A stretch of 64,000 bases of DNA from positions 62,105,053 to 62,169,052 of the forward strand of contig CM060732.1 in NCBI GenBank assembly GCA_030704615.1, read 5' to 3'. Shown in pieces: positions 35,990 to 48,700 of the stretch; the stretch's first letter is position 1, and each line of letters opens with the position of its first letter. This DNA is from Takakia lepidozioides. Lineage: Eukaryota > Streptophyta > Takakiopsida > Takakiales > Takakiaceae. The position numbers and the translations under genes were made by a program. The notes below the pieces were generated by a model, which saw only the letters and a list, made by a program, of their open reading frames with translations, was not told where the DNA came from and searched no databases.

Positions 35990-37720
35990 TGATTCCTTCC
36001 ATAACAAAGGCTACTAATTACAGGTATTTTGCAATTGTAGAGGTGAAATTTTCTGAATCCAACAGCACTACTTTCAAATCAGGAGGCATTTCTGTTAGCC
36101 TCCCAACTCTACCCAATGTCTCAGGCAGAGTGTGATGGCATGCTTTGGTGGGTGCCTAAGAATGCCTTCTCTGTATCAATTTCTAGCTACTATGTTCAGT
36201 GAGCAGCAAATAAGGAGAAACGTCCCCACTGCCAAAGCTACCACTTCCCATACATGAAGATGTTGTGGAATAGGAGAAGGGGAGATACTATAGAGTGACT
36301 CATATCCTAAAGAAACGGGGAGAAAGAGCTCCCGCCAAGATGATCACAGCAGCAAACAATGGAAGCATGCTTACAATCTGCACAACCTGTAATACCGCTT
36401 GTTCTGTTCCAGGAGATCCTGAAAGGCAAGCATCCAAGGACAAAAGAAAGAGATGAGAGGAACTTGTGATTGTTCCCCAATGCTTTTCAGATTATTAGTT
36501 GCATTTCCCGTGTCTATGTAGGATATGAAGTGTGTTGTGATATAGACCTCCTTACTCAAACATCTTTATCTATGGTAAGTGGCAGCTTCACATGCATGAG
36601 GAGGAAACTTGAGGAGAAACTTGAGGAGAGAACGTGCTGATTCTTGATGCCCCAGATGTACAAAGTGGATGGAATTTTGCTCACATGTCCAAGAGATCTG
36701 CACAGAATCAAGACAACCAGAAGTTAGGCATTCAGATTGCGGACAAAGTGTAGTCATCTACAATGCTTGTTCGTCCTCTTCTCCAAATCCTCCAAGTTTA
36801 CAAGTTTGATGGAGTAGCATAGCTGAACGGATGTCACCAGAAATGAGGCAGAAAACACAGTATCCTCTGCCGTGTTGTTGATTGTGCTGATCAGCTCTGG
36901 CAGATCAAAATATGAGCGAGAATCATCACAAATGAAACAAACCCCCTCAACAAATACCTTGTCCAGCGCCTTGAGACGGACGCAACCTACCATATCATGG
37001 GTCGGTAAGTGCGATCAAGATACAATCCAAGAACTCCAATCTTCCTATCCAAGGAAGAGGAACCCACCCCAACAATGAGTGCCACCATATTCACTGTCAC
37101 AGACATGGAAGTCCTGGAGAAAATGGAAAGCCTCATTTTGTTGCCCAGCAAGGAATGTCAATACAACTGAAACCAACATGCCTCAAGAGACACCTTGTCC
37201 AGAGCATTCACTGTCACAAAGATGGAGAGCCCAAGAAAGCGCAAACCCGCCACTGGTGATTGGCATGTGCAATCGATATGCCAGTAGTGCCTTCACTATC
37301 ACTAAGATGGAAGTGGTAGAGAGCCCAACCTGTAGAAAGCCAAACCTGCCGTGCTGCTGCAATCAAAATACCAGGAAGGACTTCCAACACAGTCGAAACA
37401 AAGCCACGCCTTCTCCAACGTCGAAATGCTACTACGCTCAGATCAGATCCCAACCCTCATGAGCAGGGAATGCGAACACAAATGAAATAAACCCACCTCA
37501 AGAAACCCTCTTCCAGATCCTTCACTATCACAGAGATAGAAGGTCAAAGAAAGCGTAACCCAACCGCCATGGTGTTGGTTGGCACATGCAAGCGAAATAT
37601 GAGCAAGGTATATGCACGCATGTGGAGCAGACCCACCTCATGCACCTTGCCCAACGAAGACTACCTACTACGCTAAGAGATTCGGACCCTGCAGCATTGA
37701 GACTACTGGACCTCACTCTT
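35990..37720 (-). pseudogene. Decayed leucine-rich-repeat-like region
   Basis: Minus-strand pieces have LRR-like character: GRLTEMPPDLKVVLLDSENF (about 36100), CVRLKALDKVFVEGVCF (about 36980), LYHFHLSDSEGT (about 37300) and FYLCDSEGSGRGF (about 37530). A short block reading ttccatnt(t/g)tgtgacagtg on the minus strand occurs four times, near 37091, 37208, 37292 and 37519, consistent with repeat units. Stops and frameshifts are frequent. A remnant of an NBS-LRR or similar receptor is the most likely source, but no NB-ARC or TIR motif is visible, so the call is tentative. Confidence 0.35.
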
Positions 37721-37724
37721 CGAA

Positions 37725-39785
37725 ACCCGAAACCCGAAACGAAGATGGATCAGATATATGAAGCATAGAGTGAAGATGGCCAGTTTCTTTTCCCGATCCA
37801 TCTTCACACTCCCTTCCCCGAACACATGGAAACCGGAGTGTTGTCCTGCTTCCTTCTCCCACCGACCCATCTTTACACTCCCTTCCTCAGTATCATTCGG
37901 ATTCCTCTGCCACTACGACACTTACGAAACACACGGTGGAGAAACGTGTGGCTAGTTAGCTTAATTAAGCTGGCTACATCCAATTACCCTCCTGGTTCAA
38001 CCTCACAGAGACAATAACAATTCCATTCTTTGGGCATTGTAGGCTAAAGGGTGCTAAGTGAATTGTTACTTAGTTTTGTTCCAATGCATGACCTCAATGA
38101 GGAGGAAGACATGGCCTACATGCTCATCCGCCACAAACTTGGTAGAAAGGATCCTCAACTGGGCTAATCCTGAAAAGCTCCTTTCCAATTGCCATAAACT
38201 TTTACTTTGGTCTTAGTTGGGTGGAAGTAAAGCCCGCACTTGCCAAATGATCCAGTGGGATCAGTGGCCAAGTTGGTTGTACTGCTTTTCCATCCCGTTT
38301 TCGGTGTAGTGGGACTGAAGATACATATACAATAATGTTGACTGTGGCCCTTTGTCAGTCATTGCCTGACTTTCAGTAAGCTAGGCTTTCATTACATAGG
38401 CAAAAGCCAAGGAAAGAGGACACTAAGCCTGCTGATGGGAAATCAGGAAAATTTGTTTGAACCCCTAATACTAGGTAGCTTTGGGATGCCCCTTTGTGCA
38501 AGACCAAAAAACAGGTAATTAGGGCTGGCCATGAAAGACTTTTGATATCTCTCTTTCTCACATATACAACAACCATAGACATCTGCCTACATAGGCGGCA
38601 GTTCAGTTCCATGCAAGCAAATATGATCTAGGTATCATATGAAGGATACATCATTTTGTATGAACCCTTTACTGGCGGATAAATATGTATGGAAGGTGGT
38701 CGGACTTCCGCAATGAACATGAGCATATGATATGTTGGCGCTTTTATTTATGCTGGCTTCGGCTGTCATCATATAAATACATATATATATGGTGTTGCTC
38801 ACTCCATAATTAGTTTCAGAATATCGGAAATCACATGAAGTAGAGTTATGGGTCTAGATATTGACAGTAAAAGTAGTGATAACATTTGGGGACATCAAAG
38901 CTGTTTTTGGAACATCATATTCAGTGGACACAACAGAGTAGTATGTAAGAACCTTCAATCCATTTTTTGGGTTAATTGTATTGTGTCATAATAGAGCCCA
39001 CTTGGGCAATATCCGCAAGGGATATTACGTTAACTTTGGTTGGCGTTGTGTCTCTCTCATATTTCTTGTTTACATTGACATTTAACACCCAGTATGTTCA
39101 ATAAGCTGTACTGAATGTTATATATCATTGTACTAATTGGTGTTTTATGCATTCTTCAGGTCATGAAGCAAAAGCCAGCATGCCCGCCTTGCTTAACTGT
39201 GGATTGTGCAATTACAAGCATGCAAGAATCCTCTCCGCTTCTAGACGTCCAATGAACCAATGTTATGATAGTGAAATTTTTGGCAAGATAAGTTTTGGGG
39301 ATCCCTAGTATTCAGCTAGAAACTGAATGGATTTTCTCACTTGCAAGGTTGTTGACATCTATTTGTTGGTATCGTCTTGGCTCCAAGAAGCTCCATCAAC
39401 TTACTCTCTTGGTTAAGAATTGCCATTTGTGTTTATTACTATGTTCAACTCAATATTCCTCTTTTCTTAAGCAGGTCATTTTGGGCGTAATAGTAGGGTC
39501 TCTGATGGATTGTAGCAGGTACTATGTGCAACAGGCCTTAGGAAGAATGTTGCTGCATATATTTGTGCTATAGCTTTTTTGTTTTTATATAGAAAGACAA
39601 GGGGAGACAGGAAGCCCTGTAGCCATCATTCAGAGTGAAGTCACAAGGTAGAGTGTTCCCCATAAACAATCTGGACATCATAAATGTGTAGTCAGGAACT
39701 TTTTCAGTTGATGACATGAGTCCTGCCTGTTGTAAGAGTGAGGCTGCTTGAAGCCCTTACAGAAAATGAAGCCATCACCTTAAAC
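37725..39785. other. Stretch without a supported gene; 3' flank of RH29
   Basis: No convincing coding frame or recognised repeat. A tatatat run lies near 38785. A weak acceptor-like tcttcag near 39160 precedes a short open stretch without family resemblance. Confidence 0.4.
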
Positions 39786-39791
39786 GACACA

Positions 39792-42700
39792 TCACCTCTT
39801 ACCCTTTCCCTTTCCACCTCTCTGGCCTTTAGAACCACTTCCAGACTTCCCCCTCCCTCCACCTTTCCCACCCCGGGCCCCACTCTTGCCACCCCGAGTA
39901 CTGAAACCATGTTTCATCATTTTTTTCTGCCTGTGCTTCCGCACTTCCTCAACACCTTTAAGTTCATCCCGCACATTGGCATTGGGAATACCCCTTCCGC
40001 CTTGCTTTCTGCCAAGGCTGCTGCTACGGCCTCCACCACGACCCCCTCCTCGGCCTCCCCTTCTGCCTCTTTGGTTTGTAGAGGCATCCTCTGTTGTCCA
40101 AACCACAGGTTATTATGCTTATGTAGTAAGCCAACTATCCACCCTTCTAGGTGCACTCTGCTGAGACTCAACTGTCTAGCTCAAGTTACCACTAGCCTAT
40201 AATTGCGATATCATATAGATGCTTCCAGTACTTTACTTTCTTAATTCCTGTAAGCAGCAGGTCTGTCACTATATAAAATATGAAGCTCTGCTTGAGTAAT
40301 ACACAAGTACAGAGGGGTAAAGAGCATTCAAGAACTAGGCATATTATTGGATTCCAAGAAGTTGATAAGCTCATTCCTCATGCTTTCGGCAGGTGGGTTC
40401 TTCAATAAAGCCAGTGTATGTAATTTTTTTTATCTTCAAAGGCCCTGGGCAGGGCAGTGTCCTCTGTGACCATATTTTCCTTAATTGAACTACTGAAATT
40501 TGGATCTTATTTCACACTCTGCTTGGGACATGCCTGAAAGTTTGAAGTGAAAATAGCGGCAGAAATCATACCTGGTCCTGTTCCAGTGAAGCCATTCGCA
40601 TCATTTTCCTCACCAAGAGTGGAGACATGCATATGTGTGTGTTCTTTCCACTTCTTGTAAATACCTCTGTTGCCTGCATTTACTTTGGCTCCACTCTCTG
40701 TCTTGATCTGCAGACCATGCCAAACAAATCGTGAATGTGGTTACGTACCAAAATGTAATGCATTTCCCTACATGGATGGCATGGGCATTTACTTTGGCTC
40801 CACTCTCTGTCTTGATCTGCAGACCATGCCAAACAAATCGTGAATGTGGTTACGTACCAAAATGTAATGCATTTCCCTACATGGATGGCATGGTCTGGTG
40901 GATCTCAACCTGCTGATTCCCAATCTAGGCTTCCACAGGATCAACCCCATGGTAGACCAGCCAACTGCTTTCTAGAAGGACTGTTTCCCAGTTGCAGGTT
41001 CTGGGCTGCAAGTGCCAGATGTAACTGGTATAACCACTCCTGTGCTTGCAACCCCTGGAAGAGAGTGTGTACAATACCTTTCCAGTTGCGGTGACTTTCT
41101 CGCCACGATTGAGCTTCACAAACTTCTTGTTTTTCTGCAATCCAAAGCCCACAACATCAGCATGCATTCAGCAGATTCTTCCTTCTGCTGCATTCAGCAG
41201 CAAAACCTCAGACAGATCATTCAGGCCAATAGTTTCTCTAGAGAAAAATCTCACCGACCTTATCCCAGTGGTATGTTGCCTTTTGTTTTTGAACGCCTGA
41301 TTCATCATCTGCAATGAGATCCAGCACTTCTGTGTCCATTCTGCATGCCCGAAACCAATCTTGATTAGAACTGGAATGCTTGCAACAGATGATGCTCAGC
41401 ATGGTCTGGGCAATAGACTGGCGTTCAGATAAGAAGGCCGCATGAGGGGTGTGGGACAAGAGAGAAGATATAGACAACAGGCTTGAAGGGGGTACACACC
41501 TGCTAGGGCCAAAACCATCACCACCTTTCACTGTGAGACCCGCCTCCATATGCTGCAAAATGTACCACCACCAAACTTCCTAAACCCTCTACAGTGTCTA
41601 CAAGTACAGCAATTGACCTAAAAGAACGAATCAGGATTAGCTTCTACTGCTCCTTAACCTGATAGGCTACTGAAGTGTCACCTTTACATGGACATGACCG
41701 TCTATTTTTTTTCTTCCATTAATGGTGAGAACCACAAACTGTTTCAGGGGCATTCAGAAGCCCCCTGGTGCAGAAATGGGCTTGACAACGTGCTCCAGTG
41801 ACCCATGAGATTGTTCTGCACCATATGGGAATGAAACCACGACAGCATGCCATAACAGCTAGGCTAAAATTGCAAGCTTATAACTACATACATCCACACC
41901 TCACATGGGAGCACCCTCTTGCTACAAATATATATGTTTAACAGGATGCTTACTCGATTGGATGGAATTGCATCAATGTAGAACTCGTCATCCCTATAGC
42001 TCTTTGGTAGCTGCTTATGTCCCCCACCTGCAGCATTGGAAGGTGCCCTTCAGCATATAAAGAGATATGTCGAAGAATAAAGGGAGAGATTTTACATTAG
42101 ATACTCCCTGCAAACTTTGGCTGTGATGTATACTTTGAGTCCCCACTGCCTCCTAACCTATGAAGTCAGCTGTGGGATTTGGACCAACTGACATCATACT
42201 AGCAAGTCATGAAGTTCGTTTTTAGCATTGGCCTCTGGAAGATGTGACACATCTAACAGCAAGTTACACTGCCAGTTGCACTCAAAAGGCAGAGAAAGTG
42301 ATAGAAGTGAATGATGTACCATTAAACTTTGCTTGATAAAACCAGCAGAAGCTTGGTATCTATGTGGTTTCTTAGTTTTATGTCTTTATTGACGGGTTCA
42401 TGAGGAGGATTTCTCATCAACTTTGACCTTGGGCAAGTACTCCTAGAAACAAAAAAGAGAAAACGAGAGGAACTTCATGATGCCTGGACTGCAATTGCAC
42501 TAGCCTCTGAATTTAAGGAGTCCCAACGGGAAAAGGTGCAGGGGATAGAACAGGGAGAGAAGGAGAAACTTTGAAGGAAATGGGATAAACTGGTTCACCC
42601 ACCTTTGGAGTCCTTTTGTCCTCCCTGTCTCCGTTTGGAGCGTTTGGAGGGAGGCTCGTCTGCTGAAGGTCCATCATCCTCATGATCCTGAGATAAAAAT

Positions 42701-45700
42701 AGCCTGTGAGAATACACACAAACAGAACACTAACCCGGCCTGAACAGCAAAATCTTAGCAGCTAGCCAGACAGGGTGCATGTTGTAAGAGATGCAGCACT
42801 GCAAAACCACAGTTATCCACAATTATCATGCAAGGGGATCTGAGTTGGTTAAATTTGGATGCAAGTAGAACTGGAATTCATGGTCTACATAGTCCAGTGA
42901 AAGGTGCATGACCTAAAAAACCTTTTCAGAAGCTTTGGTCGCAGCTCGTTGTTGCTGAGCAGCAGCAATGACATGTTCATGCACAGCCCTCTTGCGCTTC
43001 ATGATTTCCACAACTTGAGCTATTGGCGTCTGGATCATGCAAGATCACTTTCAAAGTATGGCAATATTGTGCATACAACCCAACAGCAACCTGCACTAGT
43101 TACGAAAGAGAGGAGAAAAGGAAGCGCATAGATGGCCATAGATTGAAGGTAAGACCAACAATCCAACTGAGACAACAGACACCCCTGATGTTTGAAATGC
43201 GGCAACGTAGAAACTTAAATTGGAACAGAACGATCCGGGTACCAAATCACAAGTGAAGTTCCAAGGTGGTGGGAAAAGAAACCCATGTACCATAGCTATA
43301 GGGAAATATACCATACCACAAATGGACAGACAGAATGAAAAACGCAGAGGAAAGAGAGAAAATGTATAGCATCTGAGAGGAGGGCCAGAGGGCCCCATAC
43401 AACCAAAACCAAGGAAGCAAGCAGTGGAATCACAGAGACCAATATCCTTACAAGTATTGAGATATCTCCATATTTAAACTTAAATATAGAAGTACTGAAA
43501 AGACCTGATATATAGTTAGAGGGTTTTCCAGTAGAGAAAACCAGAAACAAACAGCATAGAAAAGACAAATAGAGACAAGGAAAAAGAAGAAAGGACAAAA
43601 TAGACAGATACAAACAGAACAACAAACACAGATTAATCTTGAACCCGCAAACTGGAATTGTGGTATAGATTTGGTAACTGTCTTTCTACAGAGACCAAGA
43701 ACTACTCAAAGAAAGGAAAACAAAAAGAAAGAGAAAAGCTTTTTAGTCCAGATGAGGCCCCAATGGCCCATCAGACAAAGCAGAACAGCAGGCAAAAACC
43801 CCACATCAAAATACACCAAACATAACCCAAAGACGAGATGTGTACGCATAAGAGGTTGTTTGCCGTAGCATCGCCTTTGTGAGGGGCTTACTCCAGTCAG
43901 GTTACCTTGATATAAACAATTAGTTCAGGCTTAACAGATTTCCTCTCCCTTCACACAATCTTCAATCTACTGTGTGAGCTGCCCAGCAACTAGACCCTCA
44001 CAGGCCAGGGCTTTAGGCTCAGCCTCAAGATTATGCAAGTTGGAGAATAGAAGTGCAGGGACTATGTTCTTGAAGGTCCTGAAGAGGGTCGCTCTCTGAT
44101 GACATTATCCAAGACATTGTATCAGAAAATGCATAGTCTTCAAGCCGCCCACACATCGGGTAGTGACAATCTCCCATTCCTCTCTGCATCTGTCTATTGT
44201 TGACTCCCCGCCCCATGTTTAAATTTCAGTCTAGTGCCGAGGGTAGGTAGGCCAAGAGAGAGAGCGAAAGACGGAAAGAAACTTTATGACATTCACAATG
44301 GAAAGAGAGAGGGATGAAGTACATGTGCAAGAGGAAACGACAACAATGTATGAAAAAAAGGCAAAGAAGGTGGAGGTTGAAAGGACAAAAAAAAAAGAGG
44401 GAGAAGAAGTGTCTATTAGCCTACAACGCCGTATGTAGAACCAATTCAATGAAAGTAGAGAAAGCACCTTCCTGTTTTTGCCTTTGGCCACCTCACCTTC
44501 CGCCTCAAGCACTGTTTGCTTTGGCCTGTGATACAGAGACAAGAATGAATAAGATACAAATCTCACTGAAACAAGCCATGGTAGGCCATAACCATGTAGA
44601 CATTTGCAGAAGTATGATGTTGGTTGCAGGGAATGCTCAATGTAAGGTTCCGTGGAAGGTATAGTCCTTTGCAGCATACTTACCCTTCCAGAGCCAGTCA
44701 TGGGGTTTCCGCACATCAGAGTACATGTGACAGCCAAATGCTGTACTGCTAGCACACAGCAGACAGCAATGAGCTTACGGCGAGTTGTGTGTTAATTGAG
44801 GAGCTGGCGTGGATATAAGATCAAAAGCATGAGGTGAATTCCAGCACCTTGAAATGGGCTGCAGTTGTCCTCTCAGTCACACTCCTCTGAAAAAAGAGCA
44901 AGCAGACACAGAGAGCAAGACTGTACTCATGAGACGACGTACTCCGTAGCCTTGTGACCATAGACACTGCACCCACTTTGGCTGGAGCGAGAAACAGACA
45001 CTACCTCTGTAAGGGGCTTCCTCCAGTAGTGTGACTTATCTTGATATAAACAATTTGTTTGGGCTTTCCAGATTTCCTCTAGAAAGCCCTTCACACAAGC
45101 ATCAATCTGCTGTGTGATCTGCCCAGCAGTTAGACCCCATGGCTTTAGCATCAGCCTCAAGATTTTGACAGTCAGTGAACAGAGGTGCAGGGACTATGTT
45201 CTCGATGGTCCTGAAGAGGGTCGCTCTCTGACGAGAGTACCCTAAACATTGTATCAGAAAATGGATATAATCTTCAGGCCTCCTGCACATCAGGCATTGA
45301 CAATCGCATCTGTTTATTGTTCAAAGGTAGACTCCCAGCCCTGAGTTTAGATTTCAGGCTAGTGCGGAGGGTAAGTGGCCCTTCAGGTTATCCTTAAGGT
45401 CTGTTACATACTGGAAACAATTTCAGGGAGGTTTTATGCCTAACTTAGTTACACAGGGAGAGTGAAAGATGTACTCATAAGACTTCGTTTGCCGCAGCCT
45501 TGTGGAGGGAGACTGAAAAAGAGAGATAGGCCGTCTTGTCACGACAAGGGAGGATCTGTCAGGACTTGACCAGATCAGAAAGTTTTTAAGGAAAAACCAG
45601 GACAATACAGCCTTGCATTGCAAGGCACCATCGCCCTTCTCCTAAAGGACAGTCTTTCTACTGATTTGTTTCACACTTCTGGGTGATTGGGGTGGGTGGT

Positions 45701-48700
45701 GGGGTTTGTTAGAAACCCTTCAGAAACCCACCTTTCTTCATAGTGACAGACATCATACTGAACAATATTCATATTCACTATACTGTCATACTGGGATTTC
45801 CAGAAAAACAAAATTTGTGGTTTTTAGCATGTGGACAGTAGGTCAGTGACCTCTAAGTCAGCCTTAGCCTTTACTCAAGCAAAACAGTGCTTGCTTTAAA
45901 CCATAGAGATCTATGCCCCCAGTAAATGTCTGAGTATAGGACTTCCCTATGATGATAATTCGGTTTCATCAAAGTAGCGTCAACACAAATCCTGAAAATC
46001 ACATGTCTCAAAACTGAGACAAAACACTGTAGCCTGAATGGGGTGTATTACCAAGTTTTAAACAAAACAAACACAGGATTCAAAATGAAACCACTCAGCT
46101 GGGCTGTAAACTGAGATTGACCCAAGTCCAGATGGGTCTTCAGAACCCTCTGGTTCAGATCCCAAGGGTAGATTACTGCCATAAAATACTTCCCTCACAG
46201 AAACATGAGGTTGTCGTCAAGCGTTGTACCATTCTTCCTAGGCAGTGGCTGCCTCATGCGATCCATCATCTATCCAATGTTTATCAGAGAAAGAAGACAC
46301 ACACACAACCACGGAGGGAGAGAGAGAGAGAAGCAAAGGAGCCTATCATGTCCACAGAGGGGCCTTGGGCCCTGGGACAAGGGCAGAACAGACAAACAAA
46401 GAGTTTGGAAATGGAGAGATTCATAATCTCTAACCTGATAGCCTTCAAGCGCTCAGTGAAAGCTGCCAACTCCGCTTCGATGTTCCTCACTCGTTCACGC
46501 AAGGATGGATGAAGACCTTCACGGGGAAGACCCTTAGCACGCTTGGCAGACTCCAGGGATGGCGCCGGCCGTGTTTTTGCATACAACCGATATGCATTTG
46601 CACATGCCTTCTGAAGTGCTATAAGATCCGTGTTATTTGACACTACTTCCTGCAACCTGTGAAGACAACAATTGGGAAGCCAAATTAGTTTCTGTGGACT
46701 GTTACTTCCACATTAATTCATCAGAAGTTTCTGGATCCAGAGGCCCACAATATGCATGAGCATAGGATATGACATATCCAAGCTCCATGTAAAACAAATC
46801 AGAGGGTCAAAGTCAAAGAAGCCTGATGTCAAAGCCAGTCATGAGGCTTCCATTCTCATAAATACCAGCCCTTTAATCAACATCTAATATCTCTGTATTA
46901 AGATATAGTTAGCTTTTACTAGAGAATTTTGGGGTGAGTTTCCATACACTGGTGGTTGGATTTCCACCATTAGATTGAGAGGGAGGGATGTTTGTTTTTG
47001 GGAGATTATCCTGTAGCCCGCATTTGCAGGGTATGTCCAATGAGAAAAAGTGTCTCTCCCCATTTTGTTCTTAGTAGTAGCAGTGTTTGAATCACAAGTA
47101 TGCTGTCAAATATGATATGAGTGCCATGGCAATGTGGTGCACGATATCATGACAACATACTAGAAAACATGACGTTCATATCAGCACTCGAATGCCGGTA
47201 TCTTATACAGACGTGACATGTGGTTGAACTGCCCGACACTGACAGCAGAAAGAAAGAAACAAGAAGCATTACATCAAAATGTACACATAAGACGTTGTTT
47301 GCCGTAGCCTTGTGGCCATTGACACCGCGCCACGTTTGAGCGGAACACAAAGGGATAGAACCTACATTTGTCAGGGGCTGACGCCGGTAGTAGGACTTAC
47401 CTTGCAATAAACAATTGATCCAGGTTTCCCAGATATCCTCTAGAAATCACTTTACACAAGCATCAACCTGCTGTGTGTGGTTTGCCAATAACTAGGCCCC
47501 AAAAGGGCCTGGGCTTTTGGCTCAGCCTCGAGACTTTCAAAGTTGGTAAACAGAGGTACAGGCACAATTTCCTTGATAGATGTGAAGAGAGTGTCTCTCT
47601 GATGAGAGAACCCCGGACAATAAATCAGAAAATGAATATTGTCTTCAGGTTGCCCACACAACGGGCAATTGCACTCTCCCTTTCCTCTATGCTTCCGTTT
47701 GCTGTTCAAAACTAGGCTTCTCGCACTCAGTTTAAATTTAAGTCTAGTACCGAGAGTGGGTAGACCCTTGAGGTCATCCATGATGGCCTCCTTCCTGTGA
47801 ATGAGGCGATCGGAGGGGGCTTTTGTCGAGCGGGGGGGAGAGTACCTGCGGCCTCCTTGTCTCAGTAGGAATTAGTCCCCGAGGTCCCGGGACATGCATA
47901 AATAACCACGATTTGATTTTCAATAGGAATTCCCATGTCACAGACTGACGACAAGTTCAGGGAAGTTTTCTGCCTAAATTCATTTTCAACAGAAAGTTTC
48001 CTGGCAACAGACATGGCATTGGACACTACAGCCTTGAAGTCAAATTTATCCAGCAGGGTCAAGACTTGTGGCCTTAGATTCAGATCCTTGAAAATCTCTT
48101 CTACTCTCTTCCTGCTTCCAAGATATAGAGTCGATTAACTTAGGATATCTGATGTTGGACATATGTTGCAGCTGACCCCACCATGTGACCTTGAATTCAT
48201 CTCGTCAGGAGCTGAAGGAAGGGATGCCAAACTCACCCCAAACAGCCACATTGGCTGTTTCGGAGCATGCTGACATGCACTCCTTAAGCATCCCCACTTG
48301 AATGGATTCTAGAGACTTAGCCTGGTTGGAGTTATCAACCCATACTGCAGATGCGTACTCCAAGGCAGGCTTAATAACGCGGCAAAGCATGGTTTTTTAC
48401 TTCAGAGTTGATTCCTCTGCACTAGAAATTTAGTGAGACCCAGCGCATGCCAGATTGAACGACTTTTTGAATATATGCATCCCAATTACAGTTGGAGGAA
48501 AACTCAACGCCAAGGTATGTGTAAGAAGGGAGGACCGGAATCTCTTGGCTTCCCCACTGCCACTTGAGATCACCTCCTCCCTCCCCTTGGTCGTTGAATG
48601 CCACCTCTGCACATTTACTGATGTTAGCCTCTAGCCCCCAAGGGTCAAAGTATTCTTTGCGCAATCAACTCCTGGAGATTGGAAGGAGTCTCCCCTATGC

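Noticed and set aside
39886-40202. Pro/Arg-rich plus-strand frames
   Set aside because: Antisense of the Gly/Arg-rich last exon of RH29.
43296-43625. Minus-strand membrane-like protein
   Set aside because: A frame in RH29 intron 6. Hydrophobicity comes from a pyrimidine-rich strand, and no start or family supports it.
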